A stretch of DNA of 56,664 nucleotides from QQVM01 sp035341855 (GCA_035341855.1 DAOQWA010000018.1:1-56664); one strand, 5' to 3'; shown: positions 25,936 through 35,072, numbered from the stretch's first letter. The notes: generated by a model from the sequence alone, not told the origin. Numbers and translations are program-made.

Positions 25936-25943
25936 CAAAGATA
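25936..25943 (-). promoter_or_regulatory. -7 promoter box for korAB
   Basis: On the minus strand TATCTTTG matches the -7 consensus exactly, about 41 bp before the korA ATG. I found no matching -33 TTTG at the right distance. The rest of the gap to the ppx stop (25944-26169) shows no gene or repeat. Confidence 0.4.
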
Positions 25944-26169
25944 AGGATATTTCGTAGTCAGTCTGAAGAAAGGATGTCAAAAATGACTGGCAAAACCGAT
26001 TAAAACCTGTAATTGAATACGGGATTTAAACACTTGAAGAAAAGGCTTTAAAATTTTGTGGAATTTGTTGCGCTTAGCTCATAGCAGAGCTTCATAAGGT
26101 TTTTAAAAATAATGAGCGTAAAACTCTGTATTTCACAGGGTTAAATTCGAAATCTTGTGTGCAACCGTG

Positions 26170-27054
26170 CTATCTTTTAGTTGTCCTGTTCTCATGTAGT
26201 TGATGCACAATTCCATCTACCAAACCAATTTGTGGCACATAAATTCTTTCTGCTCCGGCAGATCGCATAACCCCCAAAAATATCTTTGTTGCCGGCACTA
26301 TCACATCAGCCCTATCCGGATTAAAGCCCCATTTCTCCATACGTTCTTCAATGCTCAATGGCTTCATTTCAGAATAGAGCTCCTTCAACTGAGAAAACAG
26401 GAGCGGCTTGTCCTTACGTCCAAGCATTTTAAAAATTTTATTGATATTTCCACCGGATCCAATGGCTGAAATTTGTCCGTGGTTACGCGTAATCTCTTCC
26501 ACCCAATCCTTCATTTCTATCCACGAAACTTTGCTAACTTTTCCTTGTAACCACCTTAATGTTCCAATGTTGAAGGATCGACTTGCTTGCCGGATGCCTT
26601 TATTAAACAAAGTTATTTCCGTACTACCTCCTCCAACATCAATGTACAAATACGCTTTTTCGTGATTCAGCAATTCCTCCGTATGGTTTGAATATATTAT
26701 CTCAGCTTCTGTCTTCCCGTCAATGATCTCAATTTTTAAGCCTGAATCTTCGGCTATTTTTTGTACAACTTCATGGCCATTTTTAGCCTCACGTAAAGAA
26801 GCAGTAGCACAAGCTCGATGTGCATCAGGATTGAAAACATCAATGAGCAAATTAAATGCACGCATAGTCTTTATCAAATCTTTGATTTTCTTTGCCGATA
26901 TTTTCCCTGAACTGAAAACATCTTCTCCAAGCCTAAGAGGAATTCTGATCAACTCCCCTTTATTATAATGTACTTGTCCATGCTCTTCGGAAACATTACA
27001 CAGAAGCAAGCGAACTGCATTGGATCCTATATCTATTGATGCGTAACGAAACAT
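26170..27054 (-). CDS. Exopolyphosphatase, Ppx/GppA family (short form)
   Basis: This is a two-lobed ASKHA-fold phosphatase that removes terminal phosphate from polyphosphate or hydrolyses pppGpp. It has the N-terminal phosphate loop YASIDIGSNAVRLLL, the LYIDVGGGSTEITLF motif and IGSGGNINKIFKMLG. At 294 residues (ATG at 27054) it is the short form, lacking the C-terminal HD-like domain of E. coli Ppx. It follows ppk1 on the same strand with a gap of about 65 bp, which favours the polyphosphate role. The long N-terminal version starting at 27096 is unlikely, since the fold begins at FRYASIDIG. Confidence 0.88.
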   Translation of the reverse strand: MFRYASIDIGSNAVRLLLCNVSEEHGQVHYNKGELIRIPLRLGEDVFSSGKISAKKIKDLIKTMRAFNLLIDVFNPDAHRACATASLREAKNGHEVVQKIAEDSGLKIEIIDGKTEAEIIYSNHTEELLNHEKAYLYIDVGGGSTEITLFNKGIRQASRSFNIGTLRWLQGKVSKVSWIEMKDWVEEITRNHGQISAIGSGGNINKIFKMLGRKDKPLLFSQLKELYSEMKPLSIEERMEKWGFNPDRADVIVPATKIFLGVMRSAGAERIYVPQIGLVDGIVHQLHENRTTKR

Positions 27055-27118
27055 TAGTTGAATTAAGTGATATGCTCCAATAATTATCCAATTCACAAAA
27101 TCAAAAATGCGAATTGAT

Positions 27119-29230
27119 TCAGTAGTGTAATTCCAATTCTGAATTTAACCCTGCGTTCTGTTGTTCCACACCGGCACGCGATCGTAGCCATTGAGAAATT
27201 TTAAGCTGAGATCGAAATGCAGGACTATCTTTTTCAGGTGTCACATATAAATTATCATTTTTAGTATTTACTAATCGCGCCTTTACATTGTCACTTAATT
27301 GCATACTGATATAATGCCAAAGGTCTTTTTGCAATTCCTGATCATAAACCGGAACTGCAACTTCAGAACGATTGTCCAAATTCCTGTACATCCAATCACC
27401 TGATGAGAGATAAAACTTAGTCTGTCCTGAATTACAAAAAATATAAACCCGACTGTGTTCCAGGAATTGATCTACAATACTTATTGCCCGTATGTTCTCA
27501 CTCATGCCTTTAACTCCCGGCACTAATGCACATATCCCCCTTATGATCAGATCAATTTTCACTCCGGCCTTGCTTGCCTTATACAACCAGGATACCATTT
27601 CTGTATCAACGAGGCTGTTCATCTTTAAAACCATCCATGCTTGTTTTCCGACCTTGGCTTGTTCAATTTCCTTTTTAATGAATTGTATAAATTGTTTACG
27701 CGTATTGAACGGAGAAACTATAAGGTGTTTATAATTTCCGGTTTTAAAATTGTTTGAATAGAATTTAAATAAGGTATCCAGTTCTGATGTGATCCTTTTA
27801 TCACAAGTAAACAATGAATGATCACTGTATACTTTTGCAGTTTTCTCATTAAAATTTCCTGTCCCTATTTGAGCATAAAGCACTGTCTTTTTTCCTTCTC
27901 TCCGGGTAATCAATAACAGCTTACTGTGTACCTTGAGACCCGGAACGCCAAAGATCACTTCTGCTCCTTCCTCCTGCAGCTTATTTGCATAATAAATATT
28001 TGACTCCTCATCGAACCGCGCCTGAATTTCGATGACAACAATAACTTGTTTACCATTTCTAAGAGCATTTACCAATGCATTCACCACACTACTGTTTTTT
28101 GCAAGGCGATACAATGTCATCCTGATTGAAATAACATCCGGGTCAATCGATGCTTCTCTGATCATATCAATACAGTGATGGAAAGAGTGAAACGGATAAT
28201 TTAGCAACACATCCTTCTTTCGGATCACCTTGAACGTGCTGCTTTCTCCAACAAATGCCGGATGATCAAAAGGTTCTAACAATGGATATGCCAACTCACT
28301 TCTTCCAACTTTTGGAAAATTGATAAAGTCCATGAAATTATGATACCTGCCACCGGGAACGAGTGATTCCAGCACCTTGAATTTCATTTTCTTTAGTATA
28401 AAATCAAGGAGAGGCCGATAAATGGTTTGATCATATACCAGGCGTACAGGCTGCCCTTTCTTTCTTTGTTTCACACTTCTCGAAATCTTTTCCATTAAGC
28501 TTTTGGAAATGTCACTATCAATATCCAACTCTGCATCACGGGTAAGCTTTATTGCATATGCATCAATAGAATATTGAGGAAAAATTGAAAACACATCCTT
28601 CAAACAATAGCGGATTACATCATCCAACAATATTATGAAATGTCTTTCATTAACAACCGGCAAGGAAAGAAATCTCGGAACCACATCTGTAGGGATCTCT
28701 ATTAAGGCAAACTGTTCTTTCACCTTTTTCTCTTTTGGAATTAAGTGAACAGCCAGATAGAGCGTCTTGTCCTTTAAATAGGGAAACTTAGGAATTGAAT
28801 TGATCATGACAGGAACCAAAAAAGGATACACCTGCTCATGAAAATACTTACTTACAAAGACTCCTTGTTCAGAACTAAGTTGACCCTCGTCAATAATGCA
28901 AATCTTTTCTTCTTCCAGCTCTTTTCTTATGCTCTTATATATCTTGTCAAACTTTTCCTGCTGTCTTAGAACAATTCTTTGAATTTTTTCTAATAGTTCC
29001 TTAGGATTTTCACCAAGTATTTCTTTCCCTTTTTTTCCTAGCTCTATCATACGTCTGATAGTAGCTATACGGACTCTGAAAAATTCGTCACGGTTATTTG
29101 AAAAGATGCCTAAAAATCGTAAGCGCTCCAACAAAGGGACCATTGGATCCTGAGCCTCTTGTAACACGCGGGCATTGAACAAAAGCCAGCTAAGATCTCT
29201 GTTAATAAATGCAAAATCCCTTTTACCCAT
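27119..29230 (-). CDS. ppk1: Polyphosphate kinase Ppk1
   Basis: Ppk1 reversibly polymerises the gamma-phosphate of ATP into polyphosphate. The N-terminus FINRDLSWLLFNARVLQEA is the family hallmark. The autophosphorylated histidine is in KVHSKLLLI near residue 435, with the second conserved histidine in LEHSRVYIF. IQARFDEESNIYYA and SGDWMYRNLDNRSEVAVP are also present. I used the ATG at 29230 (703 residues), which avoids overlap with the upstream basic-protein gene. A start at 29269 would add 13 residues and overlap it by 32 bp. Confidence 0.95.
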   Translation of the reverse strand: MGKRDFAFINRDLSWLLFNARVLQEAQDPMVPLLERLRFLGIFSNNRDEFFRVRIATIRRMIELGKKGKEILGENPKELLEKIQRIVLRQQEKFDKIYKSIRKELEEEKICIIDEGQLSSEQGVFVSKYFHEQVYPFLVPVMINSIPKFPYLKDKTLYLAVHLIPKEKKVKEQFALIEIPTDVVPRFLSLPVVNERHFIILLDDVIRYCLKDVFSIFPQYSIDAYAIKLTRDAELDIDSDISKSLMEKISRSVKQRKKGQPVRLVYDQTIYRPLLDFILKKMKFKVLESLVPGGRYHNFMDFINFPKVGRSELAYPLLEPFDHPAFVGESSTFKVIRKKDVLLNYPFHSFHHCIDMIREASIDPDVISIRMTLYRLAKNSSVVNALVNALRNGKQVIVVIEIQARFDEESNIYYANKLQEEGAEVIFGVPGLKVHSKLLLITRREGKKTVLYAQIGTGNFNEKTAKVYSDHSLFTCDKRITSELDTLFKFYSNNFKTGNYKHLIVSPFNTRKQFIQFIKKEIEQAKVGKQAWMVLKMNSLVDTEMVSWLYKASKAGVKIDLIIRGICALVPGVKGMSENIRAISIVDQFLEHSRVYIFCNSGQTKFYLSSGDWMYRNLDNRSEVAVPVYDQELQKDLWHYISMQLSDNVKARLVNTKNDNLYVTPEKDSPAFRSQLKISQWLRSRAGVEQQNAGLNSELELHY

Positions 29231-29237
29231 AGGAAAA

Positions 29238-29606
29238 CTACTTGACGGCAATAGCAGTGGCTCTACCATTCCGAACCTTTCTCCCTCCTGATTTATTTAC
29301 AACAGGTTTAACAGAAATCTTTCCCGCGGGCTTGCTTCTGCGAGTAACTTTTTTACGGGTTGCCGGCTTCCGGCTCAATGGCGGAGAAACAGTTTTTATT
29401 GAATTCTCTTTCTTAGCTGCTTTCTTTTCAGCTTTCTCTTTAGCCTTAATAGATTTACTAAATTTTCTTGAAAGTTTTCCTGCATGCTCATTTATTGCCC
29501 TGGATATATCCTTTGAAAACCCGGTATGATGTTTTTTGAATAACCCGGCCAATGTTTCAACGATTTCAGATTCGATTCTTTTTCTTAGTTCTTTTGAAGT
29601 TTTCAT
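29238..29606 (-). CDS. Small lysine/arginine-rich protein upstream of ppk1, histone-tail-like
   Basis: This 122-residue protein starts at ATG 29606. Its first half is helical (MKTSKELRKRIESEIVETL, then a segment with HHTGFSKDISRAINEH). The second half is low-complexity and strongly basic, with KAKEKAEKKAAKKEN, RKPATRKKVTRRSKPAGK and a final RKVRNGRATAIAVK. That tail resembles histone H1-like or PhaF/AlgP-type nucleic-acid-binding tails. No enzyme motif or signal peptide is visible. It ends 7 bp before ppk1 on the same strand. A role in binding polyphosphate, DNA or RNA is an inference from charge and context. I do not recognise the family. Confidence 0.7.
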   Translation of the reverse strand: MKTSKELRKRIESEIVETLAGLFKKHHTGFSKDISRAINEHAGKLSRKFSKSIKAKEKAEKKAAKKENSIKTVSPPLSRKPATRKKVTRRSKPAGKISVKPVVNKSGGRKVRNGRATAIAVK

Positions 29607-29726
29607 GAACAATACAAGTTTAACCAATCGGAAAATTCCGAAGGAGATTGATAATGAAGTAAGGTTTGATTATTTTTTGAAATTTAAAAGCAAAGAATAA
29701 AAGTTAACGCGTTGATAACATTGGCT

Positions 29727-30227
29727 TCACATTGCACCAAGACCTGCCTTATTGATTATCTCCCCCCGCAAGCCAATACCGAATGAAACGTCAGCCCATT
29801 TCTCTACCGGTATTTCAATAACTACCACATCACAAGTTGACATGTCATAGCCCTGATCTCCACACAAAAGTCCTGAGAATTCTGAGATAGTCGGGTTATG
29901 AGCAAATATAAAAATCGTTGCATGCTCATCACTTTGCTCTCTGATAATTCGCAAATAAGTATCAGGTGATGATTCATAAAGATCCGGAGCGAGATTGACC
30001 TGATTTTGGCTTATTAAACCTGCTCTTGAAAATATCAAGGCTGTAGTAATTGCTCTAATTGCAGTGCTTGAAATAAAGGGACCAACATCATATTTTTTCA
30101 CTTTCAGATAATGCGCCATTTCATGAGCGTTCCTATACCCTCTCTCATTTAAAGGGCGATCTATATCAGGTAAATTTGAATTGGACCAACTTGATTTGGC
30201 GTGTCTGACAAGGTAAATTTTTTTCAT
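29727..30227 (-). CDS. SixA-type phosphohistidine phosphatase
   Basis: This is a 166-residue member of the histidine phosphatase superfamily. The catalytic motif is LVRHAKSSW (about 6-14), with SSTAIRAITTALIF and a second histidine in FAHNPTISEF. SixA removes phosphate from histidines of signalling or phosphotransfer proteins. It is the first gene of the polyphosphate cluster, about 120 bp before the basic protein. It might act on a phospho-protein or a small phosphate ester; the substrate is not visible from sequence. Confidence 0.87.
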   Translation of the reverse strand: MKKIYLVRHAKSSWSNSNLPDIDRPLNERGYRNAHEMAHYLKVKKYDVGPFISSTAIRAITTALIFSRAGLISQNQVNLAPDLYESSPDTYLRIIREQSDEHATIFIFAHNPTISEFSGLLCGDQGYDMSTCDVVVIEIPVEKWADVSFGIGLRGEIINKAGLGAM

Positions 30228-30324
30228 GCCACAATTTTATAATCTGAGCGTTTACAGGGACTCTAATTTAAAAAATTAAAATTGAATTAGCATACACTTA
30301 ACAACACCCGGATCATATATCTAT

Positions 30325-30332
30325 AAATTTGA
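30325..30332 (+). promoter_or_regulatory. -7 promoter box before the small basic ORF
   Basis: TAAATTTG matches TAnnTTTG exactly, 32 bp before the ATG at 30364. No clear -33 element is seen. Confidence 0.35.
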
Positions 30333-30363
30333 GGACAGAAAAAAATATCAAAAATTGACACTT

Positions 30364-30528
30364 ATGTTTATTGAACCGGTAGGACTTGAGGTAACTGAAT
30401 TATACGCTCCGGAACCGCCAAGAAAAAAACCAAAAACTGATAAATATACTATCTACCCCGGCTCAAAAAAGTCAAGGGTTTATTCAAGGATCAAATCAAG
30501 AATTAAAAGATTCAGAAAAAAGCCGTGA
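30364..30528 (+). CDS. Possible small basic protein (54 residues)
   Basis: An ATG-to-TGA frame encodes MFIEPVGLEVTELYAPEPPR followed by a lysine/arginine-rich tail with YPGSKKSRVYSRIKSRIKRF. It occupies a gap otherwise empty between sixA and the next plus-strand gene, and an exact -7 box lies just upstream. The acidic/proline start and basic end look non-random. There are no known motifs and the frame is short, so the call is tentative. Confidence 0.35.
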   Translation: MFIEPVGLEVTELYAPEPPRKKPKTDKYTIYPGSKKSRVYSRIKSRIKRFRKKP

Positions 30529-30587
30529 TATAGATTCGAAATCAAAATATTCAGATTAATCAATTATAAACAACAAAAAAATTCAGC

Positions 30588-31007
30588 ATGGACATCTTAA
30601 ATCAATCATGGGCAGATCCACTGGCATCGACAAAGAAGTTTTTTTCAAGAGAAATCCTATACAGACTGAGCAAATTACTTAGTCCTTCAACTTACGAAAT
30701 AGTTCTGGAAGGAGATCTTGACCTTTTTAATAAAACCAACGACCAGCCAGATATTGTGATCTATCAGCGGAAACAAAATTTTACTCCGGTTATAGCAATT
30801 GAGCTCTCAACAAAAGCCAGGTTTCTGGACGACTCGATTAAAGCAATGAATCAATTCAATGTTTATGCTTTGAAAGAATTTCTCATCTACAATTTAGATG
30901 AAGACCAATGGTATTCAATATCCGGGAAAAATACGGTATTTGGCAAGACCGATACTTCAAATGTTCTACAGGTTCCGCTCGGAATATACAATTCCTCGAT
31001 ACATTGA
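30588..31007 (+). CDS. Possible Uma2-like (DUF820, PD-(D/E)XK fold) protein
   Basis: This 139-residue protein has the run PDIVIYQRKQNF, then PVIAIELSTKARFLDDSIK, and later ALKEFLIYNLDEDQWY. In Uma2/DUF820 proteins a PD...E-V-x-S-x-S pattern followed by a D-x-x-x-K helix and an E-Y-W-I-V-D strand forms a nuclease-like core. This sequence has the same order of elements, with D (PD), E and K positions retained (E-L-S-T-K). The function of the family is not settled. It stands alone, divergent from sixA and convergent with hemB. Confidence 0.5.
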   Translation: MDILNQSWADPLASTKKFFSREILYRLSKLLSPSTYEIVLEGDLDLFNKTNDQPDIVIYQRKQNFTPVIAIELSTKARFLDDSIKAMNQFNVYALKEFLIYNLDEDQWYSISGKNTVFGKTDTSNVLQVPLGIYNSSIH

Positions 31008-31051
31008 ATACATTGATTTGAGTTGAGAGGCTTCACATAGCTTTCCACAAC

Positions 31052-32020
31052 TTAGATCCAGCGATTTGACAATATATCTCTTGCATGGTATGTAATAATT
31101 ATACCTGCTCCCGCCCTTTTGAATGCAAACATATTTTCCATTACTATCTTTTGTTCATCAATATATCCTGCTTTGGCAGACATTTTAACCATAGTGTATT
31201 CTGCAGAGACATTGTAACACGCTACAGGAAGTGTTGTATTCCTTCTCACCATCTTTATAATATCAAGATAAGCCAGTGCAGGCTTCACCATAATAATGTC
31301 TGCACCTTCCATTTCATCCAACCTTGCCTCTCGTAACGCCTCTTTGGGATTTCGAAAATCCATCTGATAGGACTTCCTGTCACCTTTCCCCGGAGCTGAA
31401 TCTGCTGCTTCACGAAAAGGACCATAATAGGCAGAAGCAAATTTTGTTGCATAAGACATGATGGATGTATTTTCAAAATCGTTTTTGTCAAGCATTGTAC
31501 GAATAGCTTTTATTCTACCATCCATCATATCACTAGGAGCAACCATATCAGCACCTGCACGTGCATGTGAGAGCGCCATCTTTGCCAAAACGTCTAATGT
31601 CGGGTCATTTAAAACCTCATCGCCTTTAAGAATACCACAATGTCCATGTGTAGTATAAGCGCACAAGCAAACATCTGTGATTACAAACAGGTCGTCTCCA
31701 AATTTATTCTTTAGAGCAGTCACAGCATCCGCCACTATTGAATGAGCATCATATGATGACTGAGCATCCTTAGTCTTCTTCTCTCCGACACCAAAAAGTA
31801 AAATTTTATTTAGGCCTAGCTTTAACCCCTGTTCTACATCGAGTAACAAAGTATCTATTGATAAACGAAAAATACCCGGCATTGCATCTATTGACTGTCG
31901 TACCTTTTTTCCGGGAACAACAAAGTAGGGATAGATGAACATGTCAGAAGACAAAGATGTTTCTGCAACCATTTCACGGATGATTGAATTTTTTCTTAGT
32001 CGGCGAGGTCTATGCAGCAT
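31052..32020 (-). CDS. hemB: Delta-aminolevulinic acid dehydratase (porphobilinogen synthase) HemB
   Basis: HemB condenses two 5-aminolevulinate molecules into porphobilinogen in the cytoplasm. The two active-site lysines are K193 (SYATKFASAYYGPF) and K246 (MVKPALAYLD). The cysteine-rich metal site DVCLCAYTTHGHC (C118, C120, C128) marks the zinc-dependent class. At 322 residues it is full length. It follows the hemC-hemD fusion by 50 bp on the same strand. Confidence 0.97.
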   Translation of the reverse strand: MLHRPRRLRKNSIIREMVAETSLSSDMFIYPYFVVPGKKVRQSIDAMPGIFRLSIDTLLLDVEQGLKLGLNKILLFGVGEKKTKDAQSSYDAHSIVADAVTALKNKFGDDLFVITDVCLCAYTTHGHCGILKGDEVLNDPTLDVLAKMALSHARAGADMVAPSDMMDGRIKAIRTMLDKNDFENTSIMSYATKFASAYYGPFREAADSAPGKGDRKSYQMDFRNPKEALREARLDEMEGADIIMVKPALAYLDIIKMVRRNTTLPVACYNVSAEYTMVKMSAKAGYIDEQKIVMENMFAFKRAGAGIIITYHARDILSNRWI

Positions 32021-32070
32021 AGTCTTTATTTATTTAGGAGTCGAAAATCCGATTGATTATTGTTAATGTT

Positions 32071-33642
32071 TTATCGGCTGCTGGCACTAAATATTGCACG
32101 AGCCAAACCGGCTTCATCAAAGCTATCAGTTTTACTGATCATGATTACACCATACTTTCTCAAGGAGTGCGCAGTTGCATCACCCATAGCAATTACCTGT
32201 TGTGTTTTCTGTACTTTGAAAACTTCAAACCAGGCTTCAACATTTGATGGAGATGTGAATACCAGTATTTGAGCGTCAGGTGCCTGGCCTGAGTTTTTCT
32301 TTATCGTTTCGTATACTACCAGATCTACGATCTGGTCAGATTTTACAAACTGCTGCTGAACTGATCGCATACTACCTTTTGCCTGAGGAAATAAAACCTT
32401 TGAAGCACCAGCCTTTGCAGCGAACTGTTTACCAATCATTTTCGTATCTGTCGATGCGCCAATAAATTCTGCACGCTTATTATATCGACGTAATGCCTCT
32501 GATGTAGACTTCCCTACGCATGCAAACTTTTGATCACCGAGAACAGGATTTTGTCCGAAGAAATACTTAACGGCTTGCTTAGAACTAAAAAAAATCCAGC
32601 CGGTATCCGGCAATTGACCAAAAGGAACTGAATTAGTTTCTATCAATGACCGGGCTTCAAGTTGAAATCCGTTTGCTTCCATCACATTTCGGAGATAAGA
32701 TCCCTGATTCACCTCCCTAGAAATAAAAACCTGACAGGCTCTTACCTGCAATATTTTATCCAACACTCTTTGAGCTAAAACTTCTGCGTCTTTAGATTCT
32801 GCATAGATGCTGGCAGGAAGCTTGTCCCCTGACTGAGCCCTGCTAACCCTCACCTTATATGTTTCTGTCTCTTCATCATAGTCTGCCAAAACTCCAATAG
32901 GCATTTGACACCCGCCTTTAAAGAGATGCAATACTTCCCTCTCAATATAAGTAAGGGTAGCACTTTCAGATGAATGTATTTTCTTTAAATGCTCCTGTAG
33001 CTCTGTGTCTTTTTTCCTTACCTGGATTGCCAACACACCTTGAGCCGGTGCCGGAATAAATTCTGTTGGATCGAGCCGTTCAACATGGAGATCTGAAAGA
33101 TCCAAACCTAGCCTTTCAACACCTGCAGCAGCAATCAGAATGGCATCGTACTGTCCTTCTCTCAGTTTAGCAATACGTGTGGGAACATTTCCGCGAAGAT
33201 CCTTTATTGTAACATCCGACCGAAAAGCAAGCAATTGCACCTTTCTTCTGTTTGAGGAAGTGCCCACAAGAGCATCCTTCTTCAGTTGAAACTTTCTTTT
33301 CGGATCAACTTTGTCCTTTAGAATCAGCAGTAATTCTGAAGGATCCTCTCGCTCGGAAACGGCTGCTATCATTAATTCAGCAGGACCTTCGGTCGGAAGA
33401 TCCTTATGAGAATGGACTGCTATATCAGTTATCCCATTCAATAAAGCATCTTCAATTTCCTTGGTAAAAAAGCCTTTGCCTTCTAATTTATCGAATGAAA
33501 GATGCTGAATTTCGTCACCCTGAGTCTTGATAATTTTAAGCTCACTCTCAAGTCCAATCTTTTTAAGAAGTGATTGAACATGACGAGCTTGCCATAAAGC
33601 AAGGTCACTGCCTCTTGTACCGATGATGAGTGGAGTGCGCAT
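32071..33642 (-). CDS. hemCD: HemC-HemD fusion: porphobilinogen deaminase and uroporphyrinogen-III synthase
   Basis: One 523-residue frame joins two consecutive heme enzymes. Residues 1 to about 300 are HemC: IIGTRGSDLALWQA, LRGNVPTRIAKL, PAPAQGVLAIQ, and the dipyrromethane cofactor cysteine C245 in FKGGCQMPIG. Residues from about 303 to the end fit HemD: VFISREVNQGSYLRNV, IFFSSKQAVKYFF, and LVFTSPSNVEAWFEV near the end. No stop or frameshift separates them. The fusion passes unstable hydroxymethylbilane directly to the next step. HemD is a poorly conserved family, so that half rests on length, order and the F-(T/S)-S motifs. Confidence 0.92.
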   Translation of the reverse strand: MRTPLIIGTRGSDLALWQARHVQSLLKKIGLESELKIIKTQGDEIQHLSFDKLEGKGFFTKEIEDALLNGITDIAVHSHKDLPTEGPAELMIAAVSEREDPSELLLILKDKVDPKRKFQLKKDALVGTSSNRRKVQLLAFRSDVTIKDLRGNVPTRIAKLREGQYDAILIAAAGVERLGLDLSDLHVERLDPTEFIPAPAQGVLAIQVRKKDTELQEHLKKIHSSESATLTYIEREVLHLFKGGCQMPIGVLADYDEETETYKVRVSRAQSGDKLPASIYAESKDAEVLAQRVLDKILQVRACQVFISREVNQGSYLRNVMEANGFQLEARSLIETNSVPFGQLPDTGWIFFSSKQAVKYFFGQNPVLGDQKFACVGKSTSEALRRYNKRAEFIGASTDTKMIGKQFAAKAGASKVLFPQAKGSMRSVQQQFVKSDQIVDLVVYETIKKNSGQAPDAQILVFTSPSNVEAWFEVFKVQKTQQVIAMGDATAHSLRKYGVIMISKTDSFDEAGLARAIFSASSR

Positions 33643-33737
33643 TCTTGTTAATCAGTAAAATTATGGGAAATATCTGTTTCAAACGATAAAAAAAAGAAAC
33701 ACAAAAGTCTTTATGCCGGATAAATACTCACAGCTTA

Positions 33738-35072
33738 TTAATCGGCTGTTTCAAGAATGATCTCTTTGGCCATGACCATAGGAACGCTGATGCATTTTTT
33801 TTCCATATAGTCAAGCACCTTCCTCAACAACTCCCTTGATTTTTCATCCATTGCTTCAAGCTCACGGGCAAAGACATCATTTACCGCCTTGTCCTTTATC
33901 TCTCTGATCTTTTCAGGTACTTCTTTCATTTTCAATTCCAGTGTACGTGTACGGTGAAGATGTCTAAATTCACTCACGCATTCACTGATGAGCTCTTCTG
34001 CTGCGACGAACTCAGCTTTGCGTTCAAGAAGATTCTTTTCGGCAACACTTTTCAGGTTGGCAATATCGATCAAATCAACCTTGAAATTATTACACACTTC
34101 AGGGTGTATGTCGGCAGGGACAGCAAGGTCTACAAGCAGCTTCTGCTCTTTGTCCCCGTTTAACAATGATGAATAATTGGTCTTTGTAATGATGGCTTCT
34201 GCAGATCCTGTGCAACTGATCAGAATATCAAAGCCTTTTGAGTACGATTGCAATTCATCTAAAGAATGAGCACTTGCAGAAACCTTATCAGATGATATTA
34301 TATGTACTACTTTATTTGCGTTTTCGAGGGTTCTATTGAACACAGCAAATCTGTGGTAACCTTGTTTGATTAAATACTTAGCAATATTCGTATTCGTTTC
34401 ACCGGCACCCACAAGTAAAATACGGGCATTGGTATCAGGACGTTTTTCTCTCAATTTGCGTTCGGCAAGAGAAACAACAGATACCGGGTTGTTAGCGATT
34501 TTTGTTTCTGTATAAATCTTCTTAGCGGTAGTAATGGTACTTTTTACTACTAACCTCAAGAGGTCACCTGTCAAGCCGTCTGCATAACAGCTATCGTAAG
34601 CCTTTCTGACCTGAGTTATAATTTCTCTTTCACCTACCACCAAAGAATCCAGGGAAGAAGCAACACGATACAGGTGACGAAGAGCATCTTCTCCTTCATA
34701 AACTTCAGCGTGATTTACTGCAAAATCTATTTCATCCTCCATCCAGTCCTGGCGGAAGTTTTTAAAGAAGCGTGCAAGAAATTTTTTATCACAGGCAAGG
34801 TGAGAAGTAAATACAAATTCTATCCTGTTACAGGTTGCGAGATATAGAATCTCATTGATATCTGTCGAAAATTTAATGAATGCTAAACGCTCTCTTTTGT
34901 TCTCCTCATGAAGAAAAAAGCGGTGAAGTTCTTTCACCGGAATACTCCTGTGAGTGAACGCGATCGTTTTTAAAAATTGCAAAGCAGGTTCTGATTTTTC
35001 CGACTGCAAAAGTCCAAAATTTGCATTTTTTTCTGTCATAGATTTGTCATGAACAAGTGCAGATCCTATCAT
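33738..35072 (-). CDS. hemA: Glutamyl-tRNA reductase HemA
   Basis: HemA is an NADPH-dependent enzyme that reduces glutamyl-tRNA to glutamate-1-semialdehyde, the committed step of C5 heme synthesis. The catalytic cysteine is C81 in LATCNRIEFVF. The NADPH-binding glycine motif is ILLVGAGETNTNIAKYL, and VASSLDSLVVGEREIITQVR is a clear family segment. The length is 444 from the ATG at 35072; an ATG at 35039 is a possible shorter start. It is the first gene of the hemA-hemCD-hemB run, 95 bp before hemCD. Confidence 0.96.
   Translation of the reverse strand: MIGSALVHDKSMTEKNANFGLLQSEKSEPALQFLKTIAFTHRSIPVKELHRFFLHEENKRERLAFIKFSTDINEILYLATCNRIEFVFTSHLACDKKFLARFFKNFRQDWMEDEIDFAVNHAEVYEGEDALRHLYRVASSLDSLVVGEREIITQVRKAYDSCYADGLTGDLLRLVVKSTITTAKKIYTETKIANNPVSVVSLAERKLREKRPDTNARILLVGAGETNTNIAKYLIKQGYHRFAVFNRTLENANKVVHIISSDKVSASAHSLDELQSYSKGFDILISCTGSAEAIITKTNYSSLLNGDKEQKLLVDLAVPADIHPEVCNNFKVDLIDIANLKSVAEKNLLERKAEFVAAEELISECVSEFRHLHRTRTLELKMKEVPEKIREIKDKAVNDVFARELEAMDEKSRELLRKVLDYMEKKCISVPMVMAKEIILETAD

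Noticed and set aside
32280..32465. Short plus-strand frames within the heme genes
   Set aside because: All are overlapped by well-recognised genes on the minus strand and lack any family features.
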